DNA of 5,348 nucleotides from CAADGY01 sp035714225. GTDB taxonomy: Bacteria > Acidobacteriota > Terriglobia > Bryobacterales > Bryobacteraceae. Shown here in pieces: positions 1 through 5,348 of this stretch; within the stretch, counting starts at the first letter, position 1, and the number at the start of each line of letters is the position of its first letter. A program made the translations under genes and the position numbers. The notes beneath the pieces were generated by a model that was not told where the DNA came from, made no database searches, and worked only from the letters and a program-made list of their open reading frames with translations. The stretch covers positions 1 through 5,348 of the forward strand of contig DASTMK010000402.1 in assembly GCA_035714225.1 (NCBI GenBank). Reading direction: 5' to 3'.

Positions 1-9
1 CGGGGGGGC

Positions 10-876
10 ATGGCAGCGAAGAGAGGTGGAACCCAAGCCGGACAAGCCCGGCGATCTGCTGTCAGGCCGGATCTGGCAACGCTGGGTGGCCTTATTGTTG
101 CTTTTGGCGGGATCGTGGGCGGCCTCATTCTCGAAGGGGGCGCAATTGGCGATATCGCCCAGCCAACCGGGGCAATGATCGTGCTCGGAGGCACCCTTGG
201 CGCCGTCATGGTGACGACGCCGTTGAACGTGCTGCTGCGGGCGATCAAAAGGCTGAAGATTGTCTTCCTGGAAGAGATCCATTCCCCGGCCGTGGTAATC
301 GACGAAATCATCGAATTTGCGACGAAAGCCCGAAAAAACGGCATCGTTTCGTTGGAACAGGATGCGGAGTCAGTTCAGGAACCCTTTCTCCGCAAGGCCC
401 TCAACCTGGCTGTAGACGGGACCGACCTCCAGGAAATCCGCAAAATGATGGAACTGGAGCTTACTCTCGAAGAGCAGCACGCGGAAGCGGAAGCAAAAGT
501 GTTTGAATCTGCCGGAGGATATTCCCCCACCATTGGTATTATTGGCGCCGTGCTCGGCCTGATTCAGGTCATGAAGCATATCGACCAGCCCTCGGAAGTC
601 GGTCACGGCATTGGAGTTGCTTTCGTGGCTACAGTTTACGGATTGCTGCTGGCCAACGTGTTCCTGTTGCCCATGGGCAACAAGATCAAAGCGCGGGTGC
701 ATTCGGCAATCCAAATCAAGGAACTGATGCTTGAAGGCGTCATTGGCATCGTGGAGGGCCTGAATCCGAAGTTGATCCGCAGCAAACTGGACGCCTACGT
801 CCACCAAAGCCGGCCTTCGAAGAAGGCGGCGAGGAACGCCGCGGTGAGAAATGCGGAAGCTTCCGCGGAGACTTGA
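10..876 (+). CDS. motA: Flagellar motor stator protein MotA
   Basis: MotA forms, with MotB, the inner-membrane ion channel whose conformational cycle drives the flagellar rotor through FliG. The 288-residue product has the family layout. TM1 lies at about residues 23-44 (motif GGLIVAFGGIVGG, then LEGG) and TM2 at about 53-75. A large cytoplasmic loop follows, then TM3 at about 170-190 (GGYSPTIGIIGAVLG) and TM4 at about 200-222. The two channel prolines of the family are visible as P173 (SPTIG) and P221 (LLPMGN). R108 and E116 in the loop align by eye with E. coli R90 and E98, which contact FliG. The C-terminus is a basic, Ala-rich tail. The protein carries about 20 polar, basic residues before TM1; the frame is open to the left edge, so the start could lie upstream, and the G-run at 2-8 is a very close ribosome site. 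It precedes motB by 11 nt. ExbB/TolQ is less likely because of the four-helix layout and the MotB partner. Confidence 0.95.
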   Translation: MAAKRGGTQAGQARRSAVRPDLATLGGLIVAFGGIVGGLILEGGAIGDIAQPTGAMIVLGGTLGAVMVTTPLNVLLRAIKRLKIVFLEEIHSPAVVIDEIIEFATKARKNGIVSLEQDAESVQEPFLRKALNLAVDGTDLQEIRKMMELELTLEEQHAEAEAKVFESAGGYSPTIGIIGAVLGLIQVMKHIDQPSEVGHGIGVAFVATVYGLLLANVFLLPMGNKIKARVHSAIQIKELMLEGVIGIVEGLNPKLIRSKLDAYVHQSRPSKKAARNAAVRNAEASAET

Positions 877-887
877 GAACTCACACA

Positions 888-1685
888 ATGGCCCGGCAAA
901 AAAAACATGCGGCGCATGAAAATCACGAGCGGTGGCTCGTTTCGTATGCCGATTTCATCACTCTTCTGTTCGCATTCTTCGTAGTAATGTACGCTTCTTC
1001 GCAGGCCGACAAGGCCAAAGCCGCGGAGGTGGCTGCGTCCGTCCGCACGGCACTCGAGGACGGCAAAGCCTCCTCGGTCATCGCCGCCATCATCGGTTCC
1101 CAGAAGGAATTGGACAAGAATACCAAGCCGGCCAAACAGGCGGTCGCAGCGCCGGAAGATCCAGAAGTGGTTGCCGATCTGCTGCCTTCCCTCCTGTTGC
1201 TCGAAAAGGAGCTCGCAGAGGAAATCAAAGCCGGAGAGATGAAGGTTACCATGCAGCCCCGGGGCCTGGTGGTCACACTCCGGGAAGCCGCTTTCTTTCC
1301 ATCGGGCCAGGATACGATGGTTCCAAACGCGCTCCCCAGCATAGGAAAGGTCGCCGGCGTCATCCAGAAAATTGGAAATCCTGTCCGTCTGGAAGGCCAC
1401 ACCGACTCGGTGCCCATTAGCAACTCGCGGTTTCGCAGCAACTGGGAACTGTCCGCCGCGCGAGCCATCGCGATGCTCGATTTGTTCACCAACCGCTTCA
1501 GCATCAACCATCATCGCCTGGCGGTGGCGGGGTATGCCGACATTATCCCGGTGGAGTCCAACGACACCGCCGAGGGGCGTGCCCGCAACCGGCGAGTGGA
1601 TATTGTGATACTCAAAGGCTCCAGTCTCGAAAATGAGCCGCCACCCCCACAACGTATCCCGAAGCCCTCACCCACGGCACCCTGA
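888..1685 (+). CDS. motB: Flagellar motor stator protein MotB, OmpA-like
   Basis: MotB pairs with MotA; its single helix carries the ion-binding aspartate and its periplasmic domain anchors the stator to peptidoglycan. From ATG 888 the product has 265 residues. A basic, His-rich N-terminus leads to the helix at about 16-38. The invariant Asp is D22 in the motif SYADFITLLFAFF. A Tyr-Ala-Asp-Phe context resembles proton-driven MotB rather than Na+-type PomB/MotS (TFAD/TFSD), so proton coupling is inferred. A plug-like amphipathic stretch (QADKAKAAEV) follows. The OmpA-like domain spans about 119-242, with the peptidoglycan-site motifs GHTDSVPIS (D173), ELSAARA (R192) and GRARNRRVDI. The tail is Pro-rich. 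TTG at 873, overlapping the motA stop, is an alternative start, but the GGAG at 867-870 is only 2 nt from it. ATG 888 has a GAGA at 875-878 with 9-nt spacing and is preferred. At 265 residues it is shorter than E. coli MotB (308). Confidence 0.95.
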   Translation: MARQKKHAAHENHERWLVSYADFITLLFAFFVVMYASSQADKAKAAEVAASVRTALEDGKASSVIAAIIGSQKELDKNTKPAKQAVAAPEDPEVVADLLPSLLLLEKELAEEIKAGEMKVTMQPRGLVVTLREAAFFPSGQDTMVPNALPSIGKVAGVIQKIGNPVRLEGHTDSVPISNSRFRSNWELSAARAIAMLDLFTNRFSINHHRLAVAGYADIIPVESNDTAEGRARNRRVDIVILKGSSLENEPPPPQRIPKPSPTAP

Positions 1686-1717
1686 TCGTCTGGGCGGGGG
1701 GCATGACGCACCTGCGG

Positions 1718-1723
1718 TAAAAT
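1718..1723 (+). promoter_or_regulatory. Putative -10 box upstream of the kinase gene
   Basis: TAAAAT in the motB-kinase gap matches five of six bases of the sigma-70 consensus TATAAT. It ends 15 nt before ATG 1739, so a transcript starting about 7 nt downstream would have a leader of only about 9 nt. No -35 box is recognisable at 16-18 nt upstream, where the sequence is G-rich. The assignment rests on the box alone, in the only AT-rich patch of this gap. The kinase could instead be read from the motAB transcript. Confidence 0.4.
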
Positions 1724-1738
1724 GACAGGCGGCGCGGC

Positions 1739-3481
1739 ATGGAGCAGATTGGCCGGTACAGGGTCGTCGGCGAGGTTGGGCGCGGCGCTATGGGCCTTGT
1801 GTACCGGGCTGAAGATCCCGCGATCGGCCGGACCGTCGCCATTAAGACCATTCGCCTCTCGGAGCTGAGCGACCCGAACGAACGGGAGCGGCTGCGGGAG
1901 AGGTTTGCCCGCGAGGCGCAGTCGACCGGCATCCTGTCCCACCCGAACATCGTCACGATTTTCGATGTCGTCCAGGAAGGCGATACCACTCACCTGGTGA
2001 TGGAGTTTGTGAGCGGAGCGACGCTCGAGCGGTTGATGAGCTCCGAACAAATTCCCAACCGCGGTGTGTTGATCGACATTCTGGCGCAGACGGCGGGCGC
2101 TCTCGATTATGCACACCGGAAAGGCATTGTCCATCGCGACATCAAGCCGGCGAACATCGCCGTCACCGAAGAAGGACTGGTCAAGATCACCGATTTCGGG
2201 GTCGCCAAGATCGTATCGCAGCAGATGACCCATGCCGGAGTGTTGATGGGCACGCCAAACTACATGTCACCTGAACAGGTTCAGGGACTCCCGGTGGACG
2301 GAAGGTCGGACCAGTATTCGCTTGCTGTGATTGCGTTTGAGCTGCTCACCGGAGAAAAACCGTTCAACGCCGACTACCTGCCCACCCTGCTGTTCCGGAT
2401 CATGACGGACGCCCCGCCCGTCCCCTCACATCTGAATCAAACGCTCGGTGCGCCCATCGACGCCGCGCTGATCAAGGCGCTGGCCAAGCAGCCGGAAGAC
2501 CGCTACGCCACATGTTGTGATTTTGTTACGGCCCTCAAACAGGCTTGCTACTCCGTACCCGAATGGGAGCCGGTCCCTCGCGGAAGCAGTCTCGCAATTC
2601 CAACCTTGGTAGTGCCGGGCGGCGAAGTGTCCGGTCCTCGCTACAAACCGGACGTAGCCAGTGAACCGCCGCCGGCCGCCGAAACAGCCCGTCGCGACAG
2701 GCTGGCGCGGTATCGGGAAGCCGAACCTGCACGGGAGACGCGAGGGCGAAGAACAGCCTGGAAGAGCCTGGCGGCGGTGGTGTCCGCGGTGCTGCTCGTG
2801 GCGGCTCTGTTTTGGGGTGTGCGCCGGTTCTCTCCATTCGCTCCACCCGTATCCGCACCAGAGGAGAAGATTGCATCTGACCCCAAAGTTCCCGATACCG
2901 GATCGCGGCCGAGCCCCACGGATGAACCGGCAGGGCAAGGTTCTCCCGCAGCGAGCCCTCCGCCTGCTCAGGAAAGTGAAGAGCAGGAGGGGCCGGAGGG
3001 CGAGCCGGCGCCGGCGCAAGAAGAACCTGCCGTGGTTCGCCGGCCGTCATCCACAGCCGAATACACGACCCAGATCAGCAGCAGCCCGTCCGGGGCGGCG
3101 GTGGTGTTCGACAACAATCCTTCCATCCATTGCCGGACCCCGTGCGCCATTCCTTTACTGGCGGGGCGGCACACACTTTCCGCGGAACTGGAGGGGTATC
3201 GCCAGGCATTGCGGATTTTTGAGGTCCCCGCCGAACGCGAGGTTTTCGTTCCGCTGGAGCGGCGCACCGGACAACTCAGCATTCGTTCGAATCCTCCCGG
3301 TGCCTCCATCTCCATCAATGGTGAGCCGCGCCCGGAGAAAACACCTGTCACGCTCAGTTTGCCGGCCGGGAAGTATCGCGTGGGCGTGGGGGGTGCCGGA
3401 CATCCGCAGGAAGTGACGGACGTGGAGATCAAGGATGGCGATCTGAAGAATCTCGTCATTGACTGGAGCGGCAAAGGGTAA
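1739..3481 (+). CDS. Transmembrane Ser/Thr protein kinase, two PEGA domains
   Basis: This is a Hanks-type (PknB-like) protein kinase of 580 residues that should phosphorylate Ser/Thr on cytoplasmic targets in response to an envelope signal. The catalytic domain (about 7-270) is intact. It has the Gly-rich loop GEVGRGAMGLV (11-21), the ATP-binding lysine K36 (VAIK), the helix-C glutamate E59, the catalytic loop HRDIKPAN (D134, K136, N139), DFG at 152-154 and GTPNYMSPE at 171-179. T164 and T172 are candidate activation-loop phosphosites, and the HRD arginine suggests activation by loop phosphorylation. A juxtamembrane segment of about 70 residues, Arg-rich near its end, precedes one helix at about 342-361. 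A Pro/Glu-rich linker follows to about 440. Two PEGA beta-domains lie at about 445-508 (SSSPSGAAVVFD, then CRTPC and LLAGRHTL) and 512-577 (SNPPGASISING, then TPVTLSLPAGKY); C465 and C469 could form a disulfide. ATG 1739 is chosen because the kinase fold starts at once (IGRYRVVGE). No strong Shine-Dalgarno site is seen. Substrate and ligand are unknown. Confidence 0.93.
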   Translation: MEQIGRYRVVGEVGRGAMGLVYRAEDPAIGRTVAIKTIRLSELSDPNERERLRERFAREAQSTGILSHPNIVTIFDVVQEGDTTHLVMEFVSGATLERLMSSEQIPNRGVLIDILAQTAGALDYAHRKGIVHRDIKPANIAVTEEGLVKITDFGVAKIVSQQMTHAGVLMGTPNYMSPEQVQGLPVDGRSDQYSLAVIAFELLTGEKPFNADYLPTLLFRIMTDAPPVPSHLNQTLGAPIDAALIKALAKQPEDRYATCCDFVTALKQACYSVPEWEPVPRGSSLAIPTLVVPGGEVSGPRYKPDVASEPPPAAETARRDRLARYREAEPARETRGRRTAWKSLAAVVSAVLLVAALFWGVRRFSPFAPPVSAPEEKIASDPKVPDTGSRPSPTDEPAGQGSPAASPPPAQESEEQEGPEGEPAPAQEEPAVVRRPSSTAEYTTQISSSPSGAAVVFDNNPSIHCRTPCAIPLLAGRHTLSAELEGYRQALRIFEVPAEREVFVPLERRTGQLSIRSNPPGASISINGEPRPEKTPVTLSLPAGKYRVGVGGAGHPQEVTDVEIKDGDLKNLVIDWSGKG

Positions 3482-3511
3482 CCCAGCCGCCGGGCTTTCG
3501 CGCGCGCGGCA

Positions 3512-3535
3512 CGCTGATACATAATGCGATCAGCG
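3512..3535. repeat. 7-bp inverted repeat bracketing a -10-like box
   Basis: CGCTGAT at 3512-3518 and its exact reverse complement ATCAGCG at 3529-3535 are separated by 10 nt, giving half-site centres 17 bp apart. The spacer contains the -10-like box CATAAT. The position suits either a regulator's operator covering the promoter or, on a read-through transcript, a hairpin just before the ribosome-binding site of the next gene. There is no T-run after it, so it is not an intrinsic terminator. A single dyad of this size can arise by chance. Confidence 0.4.
3520..3525 (+). promoter_or_regulatory. Putative -10 box upstream of the Ig-like gene
   Basis: CATAAT matches five of six bases of the sigma-70 -10 consensus, in an AT-richer patch of an otherwise GC-rich 67-nt gap. 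A start site about 7 nt downstream would leave a leader of about 16 nt before ATG 3549, just enough to include the GAGG ribosome site. TTTCGC at 3496-3501 lies 18 nt upstream but is a poor -35 match (two of six). Confidence 0.4.
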
Positions 3536-3539
3536 AAAC

Positions 3540-3543
3540 GAGG
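3540..3543 (+). promoter_or_regulatory. Ribosome-binding site of the Ig-like gene
   Basis: GAGG lies 5 nt before ATG 3549 and 11 nt before ATG 3555. A GTG at 3543 overlaps this site, so it cannot sensibly be served by it. ATG 3549 is therefore preferred, and it also supplies the arginine expected at the front of the signal peptide. Confidence 0.5.
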
Positions 3544-3548
3544 TGCAT

Positions 3549-4844
3549 ATGCGGATGGCGTCTCTGGGTTTGGCTGTCGCGTCCGCCACGCTGGCGGCTG
3601 CGGCTACGCCGATGAAAATTCGGGTGGAGCCGGTGACGGATACCGTTCGCGCTGGGGAATCCCCGTCTCTTGTCGTTCAACTGATGGATGCGGACAATCG
3701 GCCAGCCCCGGCGCCGAAGGACCTCCCCGTGAAGATCTCCGCGCGGCTCCCGTCGAATGCAGCGGAGGAGGTCGCCGGGATTATCATCCGGGCGGGCCAG
3801 TCTTCGGCAACCATTAAGCTTCCGTCTCCGCGGGCAACAGGACCCGTTTATTACTGGGCCAGGCAGCAGGAGTTGATCACCGGCGGAACGTTCGTGATGG
3901 TAGAGAGCGGCCAGCCACCGGCTGCGGGTGATGTACCCGCCAGCCCTTACGTTGTGACGCTGCGATATAGCCCGCAACGTGAGTTCCTCGCCGACGGCAA
4001 AGATCCTGTGACGGTGCATGCTTTTGTCTTCTCGCGCAATGACACACCATTACCTGCGTTCCGCATCACCCTGTTCGACAGCAGCGGCACCATCAATCCG
4101 GTCCCGCTCGTGATACCGCCGGGACAGGGCAGCGGCACGGCAACGCTCACATCGAAATCACCAGGGGAAGTGAAGGTGGAATACGTCAGTTCCGTGCCGC
4201 GTGCGAATGTTGATGGCGACCCCGTGCTGAAGATCCCGTTCGGTCCGCCCATTACCGCTCTACAACTGAGCGTGAACCCGCGAGAGATTTCGCTTGTCGA
4301 CCGCGCGGACCTGGTGGTACGCCTGGTGGACGAACACGGGACGCCGCTCGCCACTACACGGCCGAGAACGATTTCGCTTGCTCTGGACCGCGGCCGTGGT
4401 GCGATCGAGAAATCCGAGCTTACGATTCCACCCGGCTCCGCGGAGGTGAGAACCGGCTTTTCGCCCTTGTGGTGGGGGACAATGGGCGTTGCCGTGTCCA
4501 GTCCGAATCTCTTTACCGTGACCGCGCCGATGGAGGTCAAGCTGCCGTTTGCTCTTCTCGGCATCTCCCTGCTGGGCGGGTTGGCAGGCGCCTACGTCTT
4601 CCTCTTGCGAAATCGCCGTACGAAGCCGTGGAGGGTATTTGTGGGAGCGCTAACCGGCTTCGTTTTTTACTGGGCCTGCCTCTTTCTTTCGCTGGTGGGG
4701 CTGCCGGGAACGATTGTGCTGAATCCGCTGAGCGCATTTGTGCTCTCGGTATTGGGTGGCTGGATGGGCCCGGAAATTTTCGAGAGATTGTTAGCCAGAT
4801 TCGGTTTTGCGAAGGAAAAGGCCAAGGCTCGCGGAGCGGCATAG
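3549..4844 (+). CDS. Exported Ig-like protein with three C-terminal TM helices
   Basis: I do not recognise a named family; the function is unknown. From ATG 3549 the product has 431 residues. A signal peptide is visible (MRMASLGLAVASATLAAAA), with likely cleavage near residues 18-19. Three beta-rich segments of about 100 residues follow (about 22-120, 134-233 and 236-332). They share a pattern typical of bacterial Ig-like domains: an alternating hydrophobic strand with VxLxDxxxxP, later a PG or AG turn (IIRAGQSSA, VIPPGQGSG, TIPPGSAEV), then a final strand pair. Three hydrophobic helices close the protein, at about 333-353, 363-383 and 388-407, with a basic loop RNRRTKPWR and a basic tail ending KEKAKARGAA. 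By the positive-inside rule the Ig-like part is periplasmic and the C-terminus cytoplasmic. There is one Cys, in TM2, and no haem or catalytic motif. It may be an adhesin-like or scaffold protein, but this is only a guess. A cytochrome gene follows after 60 nt. Confidence 0.85.
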   Translation: MRMASLGLAVASATLAAAATPMKIRVEPVTDTVRAGESPSLVVQLMDADNRPAPAPKDLPVKISARLPSNAAEEVAGIIIRAGQSSATIKLPSPRATGPVYYWARQQELITGGTFVMVESGQPPAAGDVPASPYVVTLRYSPQREFLADGKDPVTVHAFVFSRNDTPLPAFRITLFDSSGTINPVPLVIPPGQGSGTATLTSKSPGEVKVEYVSSVPRANVDGDPVLKIPFGPPITALQLSVNPREISLVDRADLVVRLVDEHGTPLATTRPRTISLALDRGRGAIEKSELTIPPGSAEVRTGFSPLWWGTMGVAVSSPNLFTVTAPMEVKLPFALLGISLLGGLAGAYVFLLRNRRTKPWRVFVGALTGFVFYWACLFLSLVGLPGTIVLNPLSAFVLSVLGGWMGPEIFERLLARFGFAKEKAKARGAA

Positions 4845-4853
4845 CTCCACGCG
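4830..4853 (+). other. Hairpin spanning the stop codon of the Ig-like gene
   Basis: GGAGC (4833-4837) pairs with GCTCC (4844-4848) around a 6-nt loop that contains most of the TAG stop. After a 2-nt bulge, CGC (4830-4832) can pair with GCG (4851-4853). No T-run follows, so it is not a standard intrinsic terminator. It may be a weak mRNA structure between this gene and the cytochrome gene, or chance in GC-rich DNA. Confidence 0.25.
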
Positions 4854-4904
4854 CGATGAAGGCAGGTACGATGAAAGAAGTTGCGCTGGGGGAAAAGCGG
4901 TTTC

Positions 4905-5348
4905 GTGATTCGAACAATTCTATACGTATGTGTTTTGCTTTGCCTGTGCGAAACCGGCGTGCTGCGTTCGGCCGAAGACCCCCCGGCACAGCCGATTCCT
5001 TTTAGCCATAAGCAGCACGCGGCGGCTGGGGCCGCCTGCGTGGATTGCCACACGACGGCGAAGAAAGCCGCACGCGCCGGGATGCCGGATACCGCCAGGT
5101 GTCTGCTCTGCCACCGCAGTGTGAAGCAGGACAGCCCCGCCATTGTGAAACTCCGTAAAATGCACGAAGACAAGGAACCGATCGAATGGATCCGGCTGTA
5201 CCAGGTTCCCGATTTCGTATTTTTCAGTCACGAGAAACATCTCGCGGCGGGCGCGGCCTGTTCCGAATGCCACGGTCCCGTGGAACAGAGAGAAGTATTG
5301 ACGAAGGAAGTGCCCACCACAATGGCCGCCTGTATGAATTGCCACAAA
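4905..5348 (+). CDS. Multihaem c-type cytochrome, c3/c7-like, 3' truncated
   Basis: This is an electron-transfer protein of the periplasm or outer face of the inner membrane. The right edge of the window cuts it after 148 residues. Four CxxCH haem-attachment sites are seen: CVDCH (45-49), CLLCH (66-70), CSECH (119-123) and CMNCH (143-147). Each pair is preceded by FSHxxH (33-38 and 107-112), whose histidines probably supply distal haem ligands as in cytochromes c3/c7. The second module follows a W-x-R then VPDFVFFSH stretch that I recall from periplasmic multihaem subunits of quinone-oxidising complexes; which complex cannot be told here. The N-terminus is a hydrophobic export segment (ILYVCVLLCLC) with a poor cleavage site at LRSA, so it could stay as an anchor. 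No in-frame ATG exists after the upstream stop at 4872-4874. GTG 4905, with GGGGGA at 4888-4893, is preferred; TTG 4881 is the alternative and adds eight residues. More haem sites may follow beyond the edge. Confidence 0.88.
   Translation, partial: MIRTILYVCVLLCLCETGVLRSAEDPPAQPIPFSHKQHAAAGAACVDCHTTAKKAARAGMPDTARCLLCHRSVKQDSPAIVKLRKMHEDKEPIEWIRLYQVPDFVFFSHEKHLAAGAACSECHGPVEQREVLTKEVPTTMAACMNCHK

Noticed and set aside
370..888. Minus-strand open frame opposite the 3' half of motA
   Set aside because: It is a shadow of motA: no domain, no upstream ribosome site, and composition typical of an antisense frame.
795..1652. Long open frame on the minus strand (285 codons) opposite motB
   Set aside because: It lies opposite a clear MotB with all family motifs. 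Its product is rich in His, Arg and Gly with no recognisable domain, as expected for antisense frames in GC-rich DNA.
1711..1729. CCTG...CAGG inverted repeat around the kinase -10-like box
   Set aside because: A 4-bp dyad with an 11-nt spacer is expected by chance. It is noted only because the next promoter has a longer one.
2661..3416. Second plus-strand frame of 251 codons inside the kinase gene
   Set aside because: It is an Arg/Pro-rich out-of-frame translation. The kinase frame carries the TM helix and both PEGA domains through the same region.
3485..3496. Possible terminator hairpin AGCC-GCCG-GGCT after the kinase gene
   Set aside because: The stem is only 4 bp and is followed by just three T residues at most, then GC-rich DNA. 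This is not enough for an intrinsic terminator.
3456..4019. Minus-strand open frame covering the kinase/Ig-like gene gap and the start of the latter
   Set aside because: The product is Arg/His-rich with no recognisable domain, and it would oppose the supported promoter, ribosome site and signal peptide of the + strand gene.
4921..4926. TATACG as a -10 box within the start of the cytochrome gene
   Set aside because: It lies inside the export-signal coding sequence. A transcript starting there would lose both candidate start codons, and no suitable -35 box is seen.
4469..5005. Plus-strand open frame in another phase across the end of the Ig-like gene, including ATGs at 4856 and 4871
   Set aside because: It overlaps the membrane helices of the Ig-like protein out of frame and ends inside the cytochrome gene. 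Its translation shows no domain. The CxxCH motifs fix the true frame downstream.

Overview
The window reads as a chromosomal stretch from a GC-rich Gram-negative bacterium. The most likely phylum is Acidobacteriota, perhaps the Solibacter/Bryobacter group. This is inferred from memory of typical protein styles: a Ser/Thr kinase with periplasmic PEGA domains and a characteristic N-terminus, a c3/c7-type multihaem cytochrome with FSHxxH motifs, and -10-like boxes very close to start codons. No phylogenetic marker gene is present. All five genes lie on the + strand. I see no RNA genes, mobile elements, CRISPR arrays or long repeats.

Layout. Positions 10-876 and 888-1685 encode a complete flagellar stator pair, MotA and MotB, with 11 nt between them, so they are almost certainly co-transcribed. 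After a 53-nt gap, 1739-3481 encodes a transmembrane Ser/Thr protein kinase: a full Hanks-type catalytic domain, one membrane helix, a Pro/Glu-rich linker and two PEGA domains outside the membrane. After a 67-nt gap with a promoter-like box inside an inverted repeat, 3549-4844 encodes an unrecognised exported membrane protein. It has a signal peptide, about three predicted Ig-like beta-sandwich domains in the periplasm and a C-terminal bundle of three membrane helices. After a further 60 nt, a c-type cytochrome begins at about 4905 and runs off the right edge. Four CxxCH haem sites are visible, in two duplicated modules.

Working together. MotA and MotB form the ion channel and torque generator of the flagellar motor. 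The kinase is a self-contained envelope sensor or scaffold, and nothing in the sequence ties it to the motor beyond adjacency. The Ig-like protein and the cytochrome both act at or outside the inner membrane and may be co-transcribed, but a functional link is conjecture. No gap between genes exceeds 70 nt.

The window is mostly ordinary. The points most worth a second look are the unrecognised Ig-like/3-TM protein, the 7-bp dyad bracketing its putative -10 box, and the tandem module structure of the cytochrome.
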